Shown piece after piece: positions 16,577 to 24,538 of a stretch of 32,993 bases of DNA. A program made the translations under genes and the position numbers. The notes beneath the pieces were generated by a model that did no database searches, was not told the origin of the DNA, and was given only the letters and a program-made list of their open reading frames with translations. The stretch is from Spirochaetia bacterium (GTDB lineage: Bacteria > Spirochaetota > Spirochaetia > CADAEX01). The stretch covers positions 24,001 through 56,993 of the forward strand of contig JAGCGL010000062.1 of NCBI GenBank assembly GCA_017649605.1. Direction: 5' to 3'. Position 1 is the stretch's first letter; every line of letters begins with the position of its first letter.

Positions 16577-16586
16577 TTTCTATAGA
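16560..16586 (+). promoter_or_regulatory. Possible internal promoter before argJ
   Basis: TTGCAA (16560-16565) lies inside the end of the TPR gene and TATAGA (16581-16586) ends 8 bases before the argJ ATG. The 15-base spacer is short, so this is weak; noted because argJ has no SD and the TTGCAA box recurs. Confidence 0.25.
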
Positions 16587-16594
16587 TTAAAACT

Positions 16595-17878
16595 ATGGAA
16601 AAATATGAATCATACGATGCATATCTAGCTGCCCTGGAAAAGCGGGGACAGCTTCCGGAAGGGTTCAAGACCGCAGTTCTTCCACTCTCTTTTTTCCCAG
16701 AAGAAAGAAAACTTATCAATCCTCTTCCGATGAATATGTCACTTATCATGCTGGATAAGCCCACCACCCGATTTGCTGGGATCTTCACCAGCAACAGATG
16801 TCCTGGATCCCCTGTCCTGATCGGCAGAGAAAGGCTTAAAAGCAAGCAGATCCGCGGTATTCTCATCAACAACAAGATTGCAAATGTCTGCATGAAGACA
16901 GGAGTTGAGGATTCAATCAGCCTGCTTGAGACCTTGGCTGAATCTGCCGGCGGAAAGGTGGAGGAATATTTCCCATGCTCCACCGGTATAATTGGATGGC
17001 GGCTCCCTATAAAGGCTATGAAAGCTGTGATTCCAAAGCTGGTTTCCTCGCTCGAAGGGGGTACTGGCGTAAAGCTGGCCAAGGGTATAATGACCACCGA
17101 CGCATTCCCAAAGCTCCGTTCTATTAAGGTGGGCAAGGGGCGCATAGTTGCAGTTGCAAAAGGGGCCGGCATGATAGAGCCCAACATGGCCACCATGCTC
17201 TCATACATCCTTACCGATATCTCCATGGGCAAAAGCTTCCTCCAGAAGTGCCTTAAAAGGGTTGCAGACCAGACCTACAACTGCATATCGGTAGACAGCG
17301 ACCAGAGCACCAGCGACTCTGTGATATTGCTCAGCTCCGGCTGCAAGCCAGCAGTGGAAGAAGATGTGTTCGAGGCTGCACTGCTCAAGCTCTGCACCGA
17401 GCTGGCCGAGGATATTGTCCGCAACGCCGAAGGTTCTGGCCATGTAATAAAGGTAGAGGTAACAGGGGCACAGAACGATGCCCTTGCAAAAGCTGTGGGC
17501 AAGGCTGTGATCAACTCGCCGCTGGTGACCACCGCAATATTCGGCAACGACCCCAATGTGGGCCGGCTTGTTTCCTGTGTCGGCGATTTCATGGGTATAA
17601 ACAACCTTACTTTCGACAAGGATCAGATGAGTATCTGGCTTGGAAAAGAACTGGTGTTTGACAAAGGGTCATTCTGCATTGACAGAAGAAAGGAGGAGAA
17701 GCTCTCCAAATATATGAAAGAGAGATCCTTTGACTCAGACCACAAGAGTTATCCGGAGCACAACCTGACTGTGGATGTTCTGTACAAACTGTCAGAGAAA
17801 GGGAAAGGCCATGCTGTTGTCAAAGGGACAGACCTCTCCTATGCCTATGTGAAGGAAAATGCAGACTACAGATCCTAA
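16595..17878 (+). CDS. argJ: Glutamate N-acetyltransferase / ornithine acetyltransferase
   Basis: ArgJ moves the acetyl group from N-acetylornithine to glutamate in the cyclic arginine pathway, and in bifunctional forms also uses acetyl-CoA. The 427-residue precursor shows the self-cleavage site N-M-A-T-M-L: cleavage between Ala199 and Thr200 makes the two subunits, with Thr200 the nucleophile. KGIMTTDAFPK (163-173) and IFGNDPNVGR in the C-terminal half are family signatures. It is slightly longer than the usual ~400 residues. No other arg genes are nearby. Sequence alone does not decide between mono- and bifunctional enzyme. The Smr gene begins 20 bases before its stop. Confidence 0.92.
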   Translation: MEKYESYDAYLAALEKRGQLPEGFKTAVLPLSFFPEERKLINPLPMNMSLIMLDKPTTRFAGIFTSNRCPGSPVLIGRERLKSKQIRGILINNKIANVCMKTGVEDSISLLETLAESAGGKVEEYFPCSTGIIGWRLPIKAMKAVIPKLVSSLEGGTGVKLAKGIMTTDAFPKLRSIKVGKGRIVAVAKGAGMIEPNMATMLSYILTDISMGKSFLQKCLKRVADQTYNCISVDSDQSTSDSVILLSSGCKPAVEEDVFEAALLKLCTELAEDIVRNAEGSGHVIKVEVTGAQNDALAKAVGKAVINSPLVTTAIFGNDPNVGRLVSCVGDFMGINNLTFDKDQMSIWLGKELVFDKGSFCIDRRKEEKLSKYMKERSFDSDHKSYPEHNLTVDVLYKLSEKGKGHAVVKGTDLSYAYVKENADYRS

Positions 17879-18266
17879 GAAAAATAATTTCGGCGACATC
17901 CTTGCCGCCTGGGAAAAGACCGATTCCGCAAAAAAAGTCAGACCAGAACCCAGGGATGAAGAGTACGAGACACAGCAGCACTCTGTGGGTGCTAAAAAAC
18001 TGCCGGTGGACGGAACTCTGGATCTTCATGGGCTGACAGCGGCTGAGGCAGAAAGCAAGCTTGGCAGTTTCTTTGCAAAAGCCCGCAAAGCTGGCTGGAA
18101 GAAAGTGCTTATAATCCACGGAAAAGGGATTCACTCAAAAGAGGAGCCTGTCCTTAAAAATGTTGTGATGGAGTTTATAAAAAGCTCGCCAATAGCAGGT
18201 TCCCACGGGATTCCCGGGGCTGCTGAGGGAGGCTCTGGAGCTGTCTGGGTTGCAATCAAAAAATGA
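17859..18266 (+). CDS. Smr-domain protein
   Basis: A 135-residue protein with a charged, probably disordered N-terminal ~48 residues and a C-terminal Smr domain: LDLHGLT (54-60), then HGKGIHS (87-93) and a final GGSGAVWVAIKK strand. Smr domains are nucleic-acid-binding folds, often endonucleases acting on RNA or branched DNA; in stand-alone small Smr proteins the role is mostly unknown. GAAGG stands just before its ATG. It overlaps argJ by 20 bases and ends directly against the convergent infA stop, with no space for a terminator. Confidence 0.9.
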   Translation: MQTTDPKKNNFGDILAAWEKTDSAKKVRPEPRDEEYETQQHSVGAKKLPVDGTLDLHGLTAAEAESKLGSFFAKARKAGWKKVLIIHGKGIHSKEEPVLKNVVMEFIKSSPIAGSHGIPGAAEGGSGAVWVAIKK

Positions 18267-18485
18267 TTATTTTTCCCGGAAGATAATTCTTCCTCTGGTC
18301 AGGTCGTATGGGGAAAGAGCTATTCTAACCTTGTCGCCTGGAACAATACGGATATAAAATTTTCTCATCTTTCCTGACAGATGTGCCAGAATAATGTGTC
18401 CGTTCTTCAGTTCCACCTTGAACATGGTGTTTGGCAGCGCCTCTTTGACAATGCCTTCTATCTCTATCGCTTCTTCCTTTGCCAA
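18267..18485 (-). CDS. infA: Translation initiation factor IF-1
   Basis: IF-1 binds the A site of the 30S subunit during initiation. The 72-residue protein is the standard S1/OB-fold length, with [30 protein letters not shown] and a closing [10 protein letters not shown] strand. The start codon is TTG at 18485, preceded by AAGGGG at SD distance; no in-frame ATG or GTG lies upstream, and the sequence after TTG is the conserved (M)AKEEAIE. A near-consensus promoter (18516-18544) lies just upstream. It follows the last aryl polyene gene after 55 bases on the same strand, so cluster read-through could also reach it. Confidence 0.96.
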   Translation of the reverse strand: MAKEEAIEIEGIVKEALPNTMFKVELKNGHIILAHLSGKMRKFYIRIVPGDKVRIALSPYDLTRGRIIFREK

Positions 18486-18515
18486 ATGATTTCCCCTTTT
18501 AAAAAATATATTTTA

Positions 18516-18544
18516 TTTATATTAAGAATGTTTTTCTTTGTCAA
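18516..18544 (-). promoter_or_regulatory. infA promoter overlapping the apeD stop codon
   Basis: Minus strand: perfect TTGACA (18539-18544), 17-base spacer, TATAAA (18516-18521). The TGA inside TTGACA is the stop codon of the upstream acyltransferase gene. The leader of about 25 bases carries the AAGGGG SD of infA. Confidence 0.8.
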
Positions 18545-19308
18545 CGATTCAAAGCATTCTCGATATCAGTTTTGATTTTCTCGGTTATTTTTCTTGCGGC
18601 GGCAGGAACAGGTATTTCGGCATAATCCTTTGGATTTACCTCTGGAAGCGGTGTGAGTGTGTAGATGTATTTCTCCTTCGGATTATAGGAGAGCATAGGG
18701 TCGTGCTTTCTAAGGCCATACTTGTCTGTACCGCCGATTGCCACAGGAACTAAGCTGCAGCCCGATGAGAGGGCCATGTGGGCAGCTCCCCGCTGGAAGT
18801 GATGCACACCGTCTGCCTTGGTTCGGCTCCCCTCCGGGAAGATGATAAGGCAGTTTCCTTCTTTGAGCGACTTGGTGCATTCCTTTGTCAGATGGTCGAA
18901 ATCCAGGGAATTGGAGATATAAAGGGTGTTCACTATTCCACTTATCACATTGTGATGTCCCAGCGATGCCTTGATTATGCAGTCGGCATTGGGAATTACA
19001 GAAAGAAGCATCACCACATCCAGAAGCGACGGATGGTTTGCCACAATTATTTTGCCCGAAAGATGGCTCAAATATTCCTTGTTCTCCACCTTGAGCTCAA
19101 AGCCTCCGATCAAAGTTCCAAGCCCTACAAAAAACTTCTGGGTATAGCACATAGCCTTCCGGGACCTGCGCTTGAAGGTCTGGCTGGAGGGGGAGAAAAG
19201 GCGGATGGTGGGGAACACCGCGGTGATAAGTACAATGCTTCCTAACCCGAACATGAAGAAGAGGAAAAGCTTTACAAGGATACGGTACCAGAGGATCAGC
19301 TTAGACAC
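18541..19308 (-). CDS. apeD: ApeD-type 1-acylglycerol-3-phosphate-like acyltransferase
   Basis: A 255-residue PlsC-family acyltransferase with an N-terminal membrane helix (about 10-35). Motif NHPSLLD gives HX4D (His92, Asp97), and FPEGSR (Glu159) is the second block. In aryl polyene loci such enzymes are thought to help build the lipid that carries the pigment. The start is placed at GTG 19308 because GGAGG (19315-19319) sits exactly 6 bases before it; the longer TTG start at 19326 has no SD. It overlaps the apeC stop by 8 bases, and it is the last gene of the cluster; its stop lies inside the infA -35 box. Confidence 0.82.
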   Translation of the reverse strand: MSKLILWYRILVKLFLFFMFGLGSIVLITAVFPTIRLFSPSSQTFKRRSRKAMCYTQKFFVGLGTLIGGFELKVENKEYLSHLSGKIIVANHPSLLDVVMLLSVIPNADCIIKASLGHHNVISGIVNTLYISNSLDFDHLTKECTKSLKEGNCLIIFPEGSRTKADGVHHFQRGAAHMALSSGCSLVPVAIGGTDKYGLRKHDPMLSYNPKEKYIYTLTPLPEVNPKDYAEIPVPAAARKITEKIKTDIENALNR

Positions 19309-19948
19309 GGGATGCCTCCGATTCAAGCATCTTTATCAGGTCGTCTAGGCTTCTGTACGGAACTATCTGGCTCATCTCCTTCTGCTCTGGATAAAGCTGT
19401 ATCGGAACGCTTTTTTCCATCTGCTTAGAAGAGAGGACAAAGGCTGCGGCATAGGGTGGAATCTTATCCTCCGGCCCGGCAACAGCGTTATATTCCTCTG
19501 GCAAAAGCTGGTCTGCAAACACCAGAATCACAGATTCTGTCTCTCCAGCCATGATGGGTGCAGCCCCATATACCAGCCCCTCCTGAAACAGGTTCTCTGC
19601 CGGGAACAGAGCTGTGTAGCCGCCTTTCATACCCAGTGCTATCGTAGCCATGGCCGGAGAGGCGTTGAATACCGACAGGGAGAAGGGTGCAGGCAGAATG
19701 CCGCCATCCTCTATAAGCATCCTGTCAACCTGCAGCTGCCGGGCCGACTCGCCGCCCGAAGATATAAATACAAGCCCGCTTTCAGGTGCAGCATCGAGCA
19801 CCTGATGCACCACCTCTATGGTCATCCTGGTAAGCTGGCTTAGGCGCCGTTTTAAAAGGGGGGATACATAATCCAGGGGCGGCGAGGAGGCCTGGTTGTC
19901 GGCAGGCGGTGCCCAATAGGCCCAGCGGTTTATATACAGCTCCATCAT
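19301..19948 (-). CDS. apeC: ApeC-type chain-length-factor-like ketosynthase homologue
   Basis: A 215-residue protein resembling the N-terminal half of ketosynthases (Ketoacyl-synt_2, PF13723). It contains no cysteine at all, so it cannot condense by itself. VFISSGGES and FSLSVFNASPAMATIALGMKG mark the thiolase-like core, the latter where a true enzyme has its catalytic Cys. In the aryl polyene system of Xenorhabdus, ApeC is reported to pair with ApeO as a ketosynthase/chain-length-factor heterodimer; the same job is inferred here, with ApeO encoded at 23432-24538. The ATG at 19948 overlaps the methyltransferase stop (ATGA); a second ATG follows directly. Confidence 0.8.
   Translation of the reverse strand: MMELYINRWAYWAPPADNQASSPPLDYVSPLLKRRLSQLTRMTIEVVHQVLDAAPESGLVFISSGGESARQLQVDRMLIEDGGILPAPFSLSVFNASPAMATIALGMKGGYTALFPAENLFQEGLVYGAAPIMAGETESVILVFADQLLPEEYNAVAGPEDKIPPYAAAFVLSSKQMEKSVPIQLYPEQKEMSQIVPYRSLDDLIKMLESEASRV
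19315..19319 (-). promoter_or_regulatory. Ribosome binding site deciding the apeD start
   Basis: GGAGG on the minus strand, 6 bases before GTG 19308 and inside the end of apeC. It is the strongest SD in the cluster and argues for GTG over the upstream TTG at 19326. Confidence 0.7.
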
Positions 19949-21027
19949 CCCTTCCTGAACTGAAGCAGAGAATAGCTGTTGGAGCCCAGGTTATGGTGGG
20001 CTGTCTCCAGCTTGGCACCGCCTGCCTCTATGGCATCCACCAGCTCCTGGTAGCGGTACATCTTGCTGTTTCCGTTGGCCATGCAGGTAAAGTATATGGA
20101 GGTAGCCTGGAGGGAATATGAGGAGGCCTGGAACTTCTGGCAGTCCCAGAGCGGCTCTAATACTAAAATTTTAGTATTCTTGTCTGCCATTGATACTACT
20201 TTTTTAGTAATCTTGGTAATCTGCCTCAAGGAGAAGCAGTCCAGGAACTGGCTCATCCACACAGCATCATATCCCGCAGGAAGCACGGTAGAATCGGCAA
20301 GGATGTTCCCTTCGCAGGTATCAATACGGTCTGCAAATCCTGCTTTGGCCGCATTCTCCTTTGCCACAGCAGTCTGCCCCGGCAGATCCACTATGGTCAC
20401 CTTTACATCCGGATCATACTTGCAGCAGCAGATGCTCCACTTGGCTGTGTTGCCGCCGATATCAAGGATTTTCTTAGGCTTACGGGCAAAGACTATGGGC
20501 AGTGCCTCTGGGAAAGCTATGTCAGAATAGAAGTGGTCAAAGGCAAACCAGCTTTTCTTGGCCTGCTCGGGCAAGGTTGAGAGAGCCTCATAAATTGTAG
20601 TCCATTTCCCGAATACAGAAAGTCCTTCCGGCTTACCATTTTTCACCGATTCTGTAAGCTTGAATGCACCCTGATAACAGATATCGTTGACAAAGTCCAT
20701 GTTGACCCGGGTCATATCATCCTCAAGGAGGAACCATCCTGTCTTGGAAAGAAGATACCGCTCCTCCTTGATATCAGGAACCAGCTTTACAACCCCCATC
20801 CCCAGTGCAAACTCCAAAAGAACTTTCGCACCATAGAGGGAGACTCCTGCTTTTTCGGCAGCAGCTTCAGCTGTAAGCCCGGCATCACCTGAGTCGGAGA
20901 TACTCCTGAGTATCCCCAGGTTGCGCAGTGCAAGCACTGTCTGGAATGCCAGCGGGGCAAAGGCAATCTCCTGAGCCTTGGTCTTGGCATCTATAGCCCG
21001 CATTTTATCTGAATAGTAATCTGTCAT
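19945..21027 (-). CDS. apeA: ApeA-type SAM-dependent methyltransferase
   Basis: A 360-residue class I methyltransferase with a winged-helix N-terminal dimerisation domain (about 20-110) and a Rossmann catalytic domain opening with KKILDIGGNTAKWS (SAM-binding motif I), then VTIVDLPGQ (motif II) and AVWMSQFLDCFS. The layout resembles plant-type/bacterial O-methyltransferases, but in known aryl polyenes the methyl groups can be on ring carbons, so C- or O-methylation of the aryl head group is open. It lies between apeR and apeC with 4-base overlaps on both sides. Confidence 0.82.
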   Translation of the reverse strand: MTDYYSDKMRAIDAKTKAQEIAFAPLAFQTVLALRNLGILRSISDSGDAGLTAEAAAEKAGVSLYGAKVLLEFALGMGVVKLVPDIKEERYLLSKTGWFLLEDDMTRVNMDFVNDICYQGAFKLTESVKNGKPEGLSVFGKWTTIYEALSTLPEQAKKSWFAFDHFYSDIAFPEALPIVFARKPKKILDIGGNTAKWSICCCKYDPDVKVTIVDLPGQTAVAKENAAKAGFADRIDTCEGNILADSTVLPAGYDAVWMSQFLDCFSLRQITKITKKVVSMADKNTKILVLEPLWDCQKFQASSYSLQATSIYFTCMANGNSKMYRYQELVDAIEAGGAKLETAHHNLGSNSYSLLQFRKG

Positions 21028-22247
21028 GAGAACCTCTTGAAAATAAGGGAGGTGTTGATTCCTCCGAAGGCAAAGTTGTTGGACATTATGTAGTCAACCT
21101 TGGCCTCTCTGCCGTCCCCCATAATGTAATCCAGCGGTGCGCAGTTCGGGTCAACCTCTGTCAGGTTGATGTTCGGCGCAAACCACCCTTCCCTCATCAT
21201 GTTGATAGAAGTCCAGGCCTCTATTGCACCGCAGGCGCCGAGTGTATGGCCGATATAGTTTTTGATGGTGCTTACCGGAACTTTGCCGCCGAACACTTCG
21301 TATGTGGCATGGCTCTCTGCCACATCTCCTGCTACAGTCGCTGTACCATGGGTGTTCACATAGCCCATCTGCTCCGGCTTAATGCCTGCGCTCTCCAGAG
21401 CCAGTTCCATAGCTCTGCGCATAGTGCTCTTGTTGGGTTGTGTTATATGGGTGCCGTCGGTGTTTGTACCATAGCCTGCAACCTCTGCATATATCTTCGC
21501 ACCCCTTGCAACTGCATGCTCATATTCCTCAAGGATAAGGGTTCCGGCACCCTCGCCGATCACAAGGCCATCCCTGTTTTTATCGTAAGCCTTCGGTGTC
21601 AGCTCCGGATGGTCGTTCATGGTGCTGGTGGAAAAAAGTACATCAAATACCCCGGAATCGGCCGCAGAAAGCTCCTCTGCGCCCCCTGCCAGCATAATAT
21701 CCTGCTGCCCGTTACGGATGTTCTCAAAGGCATAGCCGATAGACATACTGCCCGATGTGCAGGCTGTGTTTGTAGTTATAAGACGGCCGGTGAGACCGTA
21801 GAATACACTTATGTTTGCGGCGCAGGTCTGTGGCATCATCTTGATGTAGGTGGTGGCGCTTATCTTGTTGGTGGTGTTGGTGATAAGCATGGAGTAGAAA
21901 TCGAGGAGGGAGTCTATGCTTCCTGCAGAGGAGCCATAGGCCACACCGCACCGGCCGGCTGTAAGCTCTGGGCTTTCTGCAAGGCCTGCATCCTTAAGGG
22001 CGTTGTCGGCGCTGGTTATAGCCATGAGGGCAATACGCCCCATTCCCCTTATTTTCTTTCTTGGGAAATCGGGAGGGGTAAAATCGACGGGACAGGCCAG
22101 ATGGGTATTCATCCCCTGATACTTCTCCCACTCGCTCATATATCTGATTTTATTTTTCTTCTGCTTCAGGGCTGCAAAAATCTCAGGCCATTCATTTCCC
22201 AAGGCTGATACAACGCTGCCACCGGTTACTACAACTCTTCTGCTCAT
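21024..22247 (-). CDS. apeR: ApeR-type beta-ketoacyl-ACP synthase
   Basis: A complete 407-residue FabF-like ketosynthase with the Cys-His-His triad: Cys163 in NTACTSGS, His300 in NTHGTAT and His334 in GHTLGACG. Ketosynthases of this cluster condense malonyl-ACP with the starter or growing chain. Two complete condensing enzymes occur here (ApeR and ApeO), consistent with division between first condensation and later extension, as proposed for aryl polyene systems. The ATG overlaps the ketoreductase stop (ATGA). Confidence 0.9.
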   Translation of the reverse strand: MSRRVVVTGGSVVSALGNEWPEIFAALKQKKNKIRYMSEWEKYQGMNTHLACPVDFTPPDFPRKKIRGMGRIALMAITSADNALKDAGLAESPELTAGRCGVAYGSSAGSIDSLLDFYSMLITNTTNKISATTYIKMMPQTCAANISVFYGLTGRLITTNTACTSGSMSIGYAFENIRNGQQDIMLAGGAEELSAADSGVFDVLFSTSTMNDHPELTPKAYDKNRDGLVIGEGAGTLILEEYEHAVARGAKIYAEVAGYGTNTDGTHITQPNKSTMRRAMELALESAGIKPEQMGYVNTHGTATVAGDVAESHATYEVFGGKVPVSTIKNYIGHTLGACGAIEAWTSINMMREGWFAPNINLTEVDPNCAPLDYIMGDGREAKVDYIMSNNFAFGGINTSLIFKRFS

Positions 22248-22969
22248 AAAAGACCGCCGTTTACAGAGATGACCTGCCGTGTAATGTATGATGCCTCGTC
22301 AGAAAGGAGGAAAATGACAGCCGCTGCCACCTCCTCCGGCTTTCCGAACCTTCCCATAGGAATGGCAGGCAATACCTTATCCTCGGGAACCTCTCCTATC
22401 ATGTCTGTCTGGATTACACCGGGAGCCACGCAGTTCACTGTTATGGAGCGGCTGGCAAGCTCGGTGGCAAGGGCCTTTGTAGCCCCGATTATTCCGGCCT
22501 TGGAGGCGCTGTAGTTCACCTGGCCGCGGTTTCCCATAAGGCCGGAGACTGATGCGATTGTAACTATGCGCCCCTTCTTCTTGCGGCACATAGGCATTAC
22601 CAGAGGAGAGAGGACATTGAAAAAGCCGTTCAGGTTGGTGTTGATCACAGAGTCCCACTGCTCGTCCGACAAGGCTACAAAGGTGTTGTCGGAGCAGATT
22701 CCTGCGTTGCACACAATGCCCCACAGCGGTCCCTGCTCTTCCCAGAGGGCTTCCAGCTTCTGCCTGCAGTCGGCCCGGTCAGAGATGTCAAACTGGATAA
22801 GGCTGCAAGCGCCGCCTTCTGCCTCAATCTCGGACTTCAGCTCAGCTGCCGGCTTGCTGCTTTTATTGTAGTGGGCAATAACCTCATATCCTGCTTTTGC
22901 GGCAGCAAGGGCAATGGCATGTCCAATTCCTCTTCCTGCCCCGGTGATAAGCACCTTCTTTCTATCCAT
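22244..22969 (-). CDS. apeQ: ApeQ-type 3-oxoacyl-ACP reductase (SDR)
   Basis: A 241-residue FabG-like short-chain dehydrogenase that would reduce each 3-oxoacyl-ACP to the 3-hydroxy form with NADPH. It shows GAGRGIG (10-16), the NAG motif (88-90), catalytic Ser140, Tyr153 and Lys157 (YSASK), and an Asn112 in NTNLNGFF. The start at ATG 22969 is preferred because AAGGAG (22975-22980) sits 5 bases upstream; the ATG at 22990 would place that SD inside the coding region and prepend MMGEGAL. The ApeP gene ends 17 bases upstream. Confidence 0.92.
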   Translation of the reverse strand: MDRKKVLITGAGRGIGHAIALAAAKAGYEVIAHYNKSSKPAAELKSEIEAEGGACSLIQFDISDRADCRQKLEALWEEQGPLWGIVCNAGICSDNTFVALSDEQWDSVINTNLNGFFNVLSPLVMPMCRKKKGRIVTIASVSGLMGNRGQVNYSASKAGIIGATKALATELASRSITVNCVAPGVIQTDMIGEVPEDKVLPAIPMGRFGKPEEVAAAVIFLLSDEASYITRQVISVNGGLL

Positions 22970-22974
22970 AAGAG

Positions 22975-22980
22975 CTCCTT
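22975..22980 (-). promoter_or_regulatory. Ribosome binding site deciding the apeQ start
   Basis: AAGGAG on the minus strand, 5 bases before ATG 22969. It makes 22969 the likely start rather than the ATGs at 22990 or 22987. Confidence 0.65.
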
Positions 22981-22986
22981 CTCCCA

Positions 22987-23445
22987 TCATATACCTAATT
23001 CTCTTAGATCATCAACTTCCATCACAGTCAGCTTGCCCGATGCAACCAGAGTCTCTCCAATGTATGCAGTGCAGTTGAAAGAGAAGACCCGATCCACAAT
23101 ATCCTGCTGGCAGTCCAGGACTGTCACTGTTGTTCCCGCCTTGAGCACAGGGATAAAAGACTTGAACTCCGAAACGCTGAGGATCACCCCCACTTTCGGA
23201 GGCAACCCCCTGCGGCGGTTGTCGATACCAGAAAGGGCAGAGATGCTCTGGGCCATATACTCAAAGGTGACATAGGATGGAATTCCACCCAGAGCCTCGT
23301 CATAGAACATGGAGCTCTCTGTCACATCAACCTGGGTCGTTATGGAATATTTGTCGCAGTCCACATCCACAGCCCGGTCCAGAAGGAACATCCTCCCTTT
23401 GTGGGGCAGCAGGTTTATAAGCTCATTTTTCTCAATCGGTGTCAT
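22987..23445 (-). CDS. apeP: ApeP-type 3-hydroxyacyl-ACP dehydratase
   Basis: A 152-residue hot-dog-fold protein of the ApeP/FabZ group. It opens with LLPHKGRMFLLDR (12-24), the signature of these dehydratases, and has PSYVTFEYMAQS (57-67, Glu62) on the central helix. In characterised aryl polyene systems ApeP is reported to form a heterodimer with ApeI; here the ApeI domain is the C-terminal part of the fusion at 30634-32784, so that complex would carry a large extra mass. ATG 23445 is chosen because GGAGAG precedes it; a TTG at 23457 without SD is rejected. It overlaps apeO by 14 bases. Confidence 0.85.
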   Translation of the reverse strand: MTPIEKNELINLLPHKGRMFLLDRAVDVDCDKYSITTQVDVTESSMFYDEALGGIPSYVTFEYMAQSISALSGIDNRRRGLPPKVGVILSVSEFKSFIPVLKAGTTVTVLDCQQDIVDRVFSFNCTAYIGETLVASGKLTVMEVDDLRELGI

Positions 23446-24538
23446 GGTTCTCTCCAATTATCAGACTGACGTTGCAGCCGCCGAAGCCGAAGGTGTTGCT
23501 CATGCAGGTGCGGATGCAGTTATATGTTTTCTCTTTCTCTACAAAATTCAAAGGCTCAAGCTCCTCGTCCCTCTCCCCGTCCCAGAGCTGTGCCGGAAGC
23601 TTACCGTCACCTGCGGTGATAAGGGAGTAACATATTGCAAGTTCAAGGGCTCCTGCCGCTCCAAGGGTATGGCCTGTGACCGGCTTTGTGGAGCTTACAG
23701 GGGGCATTCCCGGCCCAAACACTCCGCTCACAGCCCTGCTTTCCATAAGGTCGTTCAGGCGGGTTCCTGTTCCGTGAAGGTTTATATAATCGATATCGGC
23801 CGGCTCAAGAGCAGCACTGGCCAGCGCTTTTCTGATTGCAACAGCAGCTTCTGTACCGCTCTCCTCCGGAGCTGTCATGTGGTTTGCATCGGAGCTCTCG
23901 CCCCAGCCCAGAAGCTGGATTCCTCTTTTCCACAGGTTGTCCCGTGTAAGAACAAAGAAAGCGGCGCCATCTCCTAAGGTTATGCCGTCACGGTTCCTGC
24001 TGAAAGGGTTGGTCAGCCCTGCCGAGAGGGATTCCAGCGCCCCGAAGCCGGAAAGCACTATCCTTGAGGCAATATCAACGCCACCCACCACCGCAGCATC
24101 GCAGAAACCTCCCTTTATAAGCTGGCCTGCCTTGACCATTGCACTTGCGCTGGAGGCACATGCTGTGGCGCAGGCGACAGCAGGACCCTTTAACCCAAGT
24201 TTAGCCTTTATATAAGTGGCCGGGGCATCAGCTTTCTGCCTCGAGAAGGAGTAGTCAGAAGGGAAAGAGCCTGTCTTGAAGAACTGCTGATGGGCGGGAA
24301 GGGAATAATAGGTGCCGTTGTCGCAGGAGCCTACAAAAACGCCGATACGGTTTCTTCCATACTTGCCTACAGCCAGATCTACAGACTCTTCAATCTGCGA
24401 AATGGCATCATCCATAAGAGCTTCCATGGTCAGGTCTGTCCTGTGCCAGGGTTTTCTTTCCAAAGCTGCATCATGCAGTGATGCAAGACCGCTTCCAGCA
24501 GCGGAGACAACCCCAGGAGAAGAGAGATATATAGCCAT
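23432..24538 (-). CDS. apeO: ApeO-type beta-ketoacyl-ACP synthase
   Basis: A 368-residue ketosynthase from ATG 24538, which shares one base with the apeN stop (TGATG); the frame stays open to 24643 but the extra 35 residues have no ketosynthase character. It has the full triad: Cys127 in ATACASS, His255 in NLHGTGT and His290 in TGHTLGAAG. It is shorter than ApeR and matches the partner of the cysteine-free ApeC in the reported KS-CLF heterodimer. It would perform the iterative malonyl-ACP extensions that give the conjugated polyene. Confidence 0.88.
   Translation of the reverse strand: MAIYLSSPGVVSAAGSGLASLHDAALERKPWHRTDLTMEALMDDAISQIEESVDLAVGKYGRNRIGVFVGSCDNGTYYSLPAHQQFFKTGSFPSDYSFSRQKADAPATYIKAKLGLKGPAVACATACASSASAMVKAGQLIKGGFCDAAVVGGVDIASRIVLSGFGALESLSAGLTNPFSRNRDGITLGDGAAFFVLTRDNLWKRGIQLLGWGESSDANHMTAPEESGTEAAVAIRKALASAALEPADIDYINLHGTGTRLNDLMESRAVSGVFGPGMPPVSSTKPVTGHTLGAAGALELAICYSLITAGDGKLPAQLWDGERDEELEPLNFVEKEKTYNCIRTCMSNTFGFGGCNVSLIIGENHDTD

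Noticed and set aside
21246-22208. Open frame of 320 codons on the plus strand opposite apeR
   Set aside because: Cys/His-rich shadow of a ketosynthase gene with intact active-site motifs.
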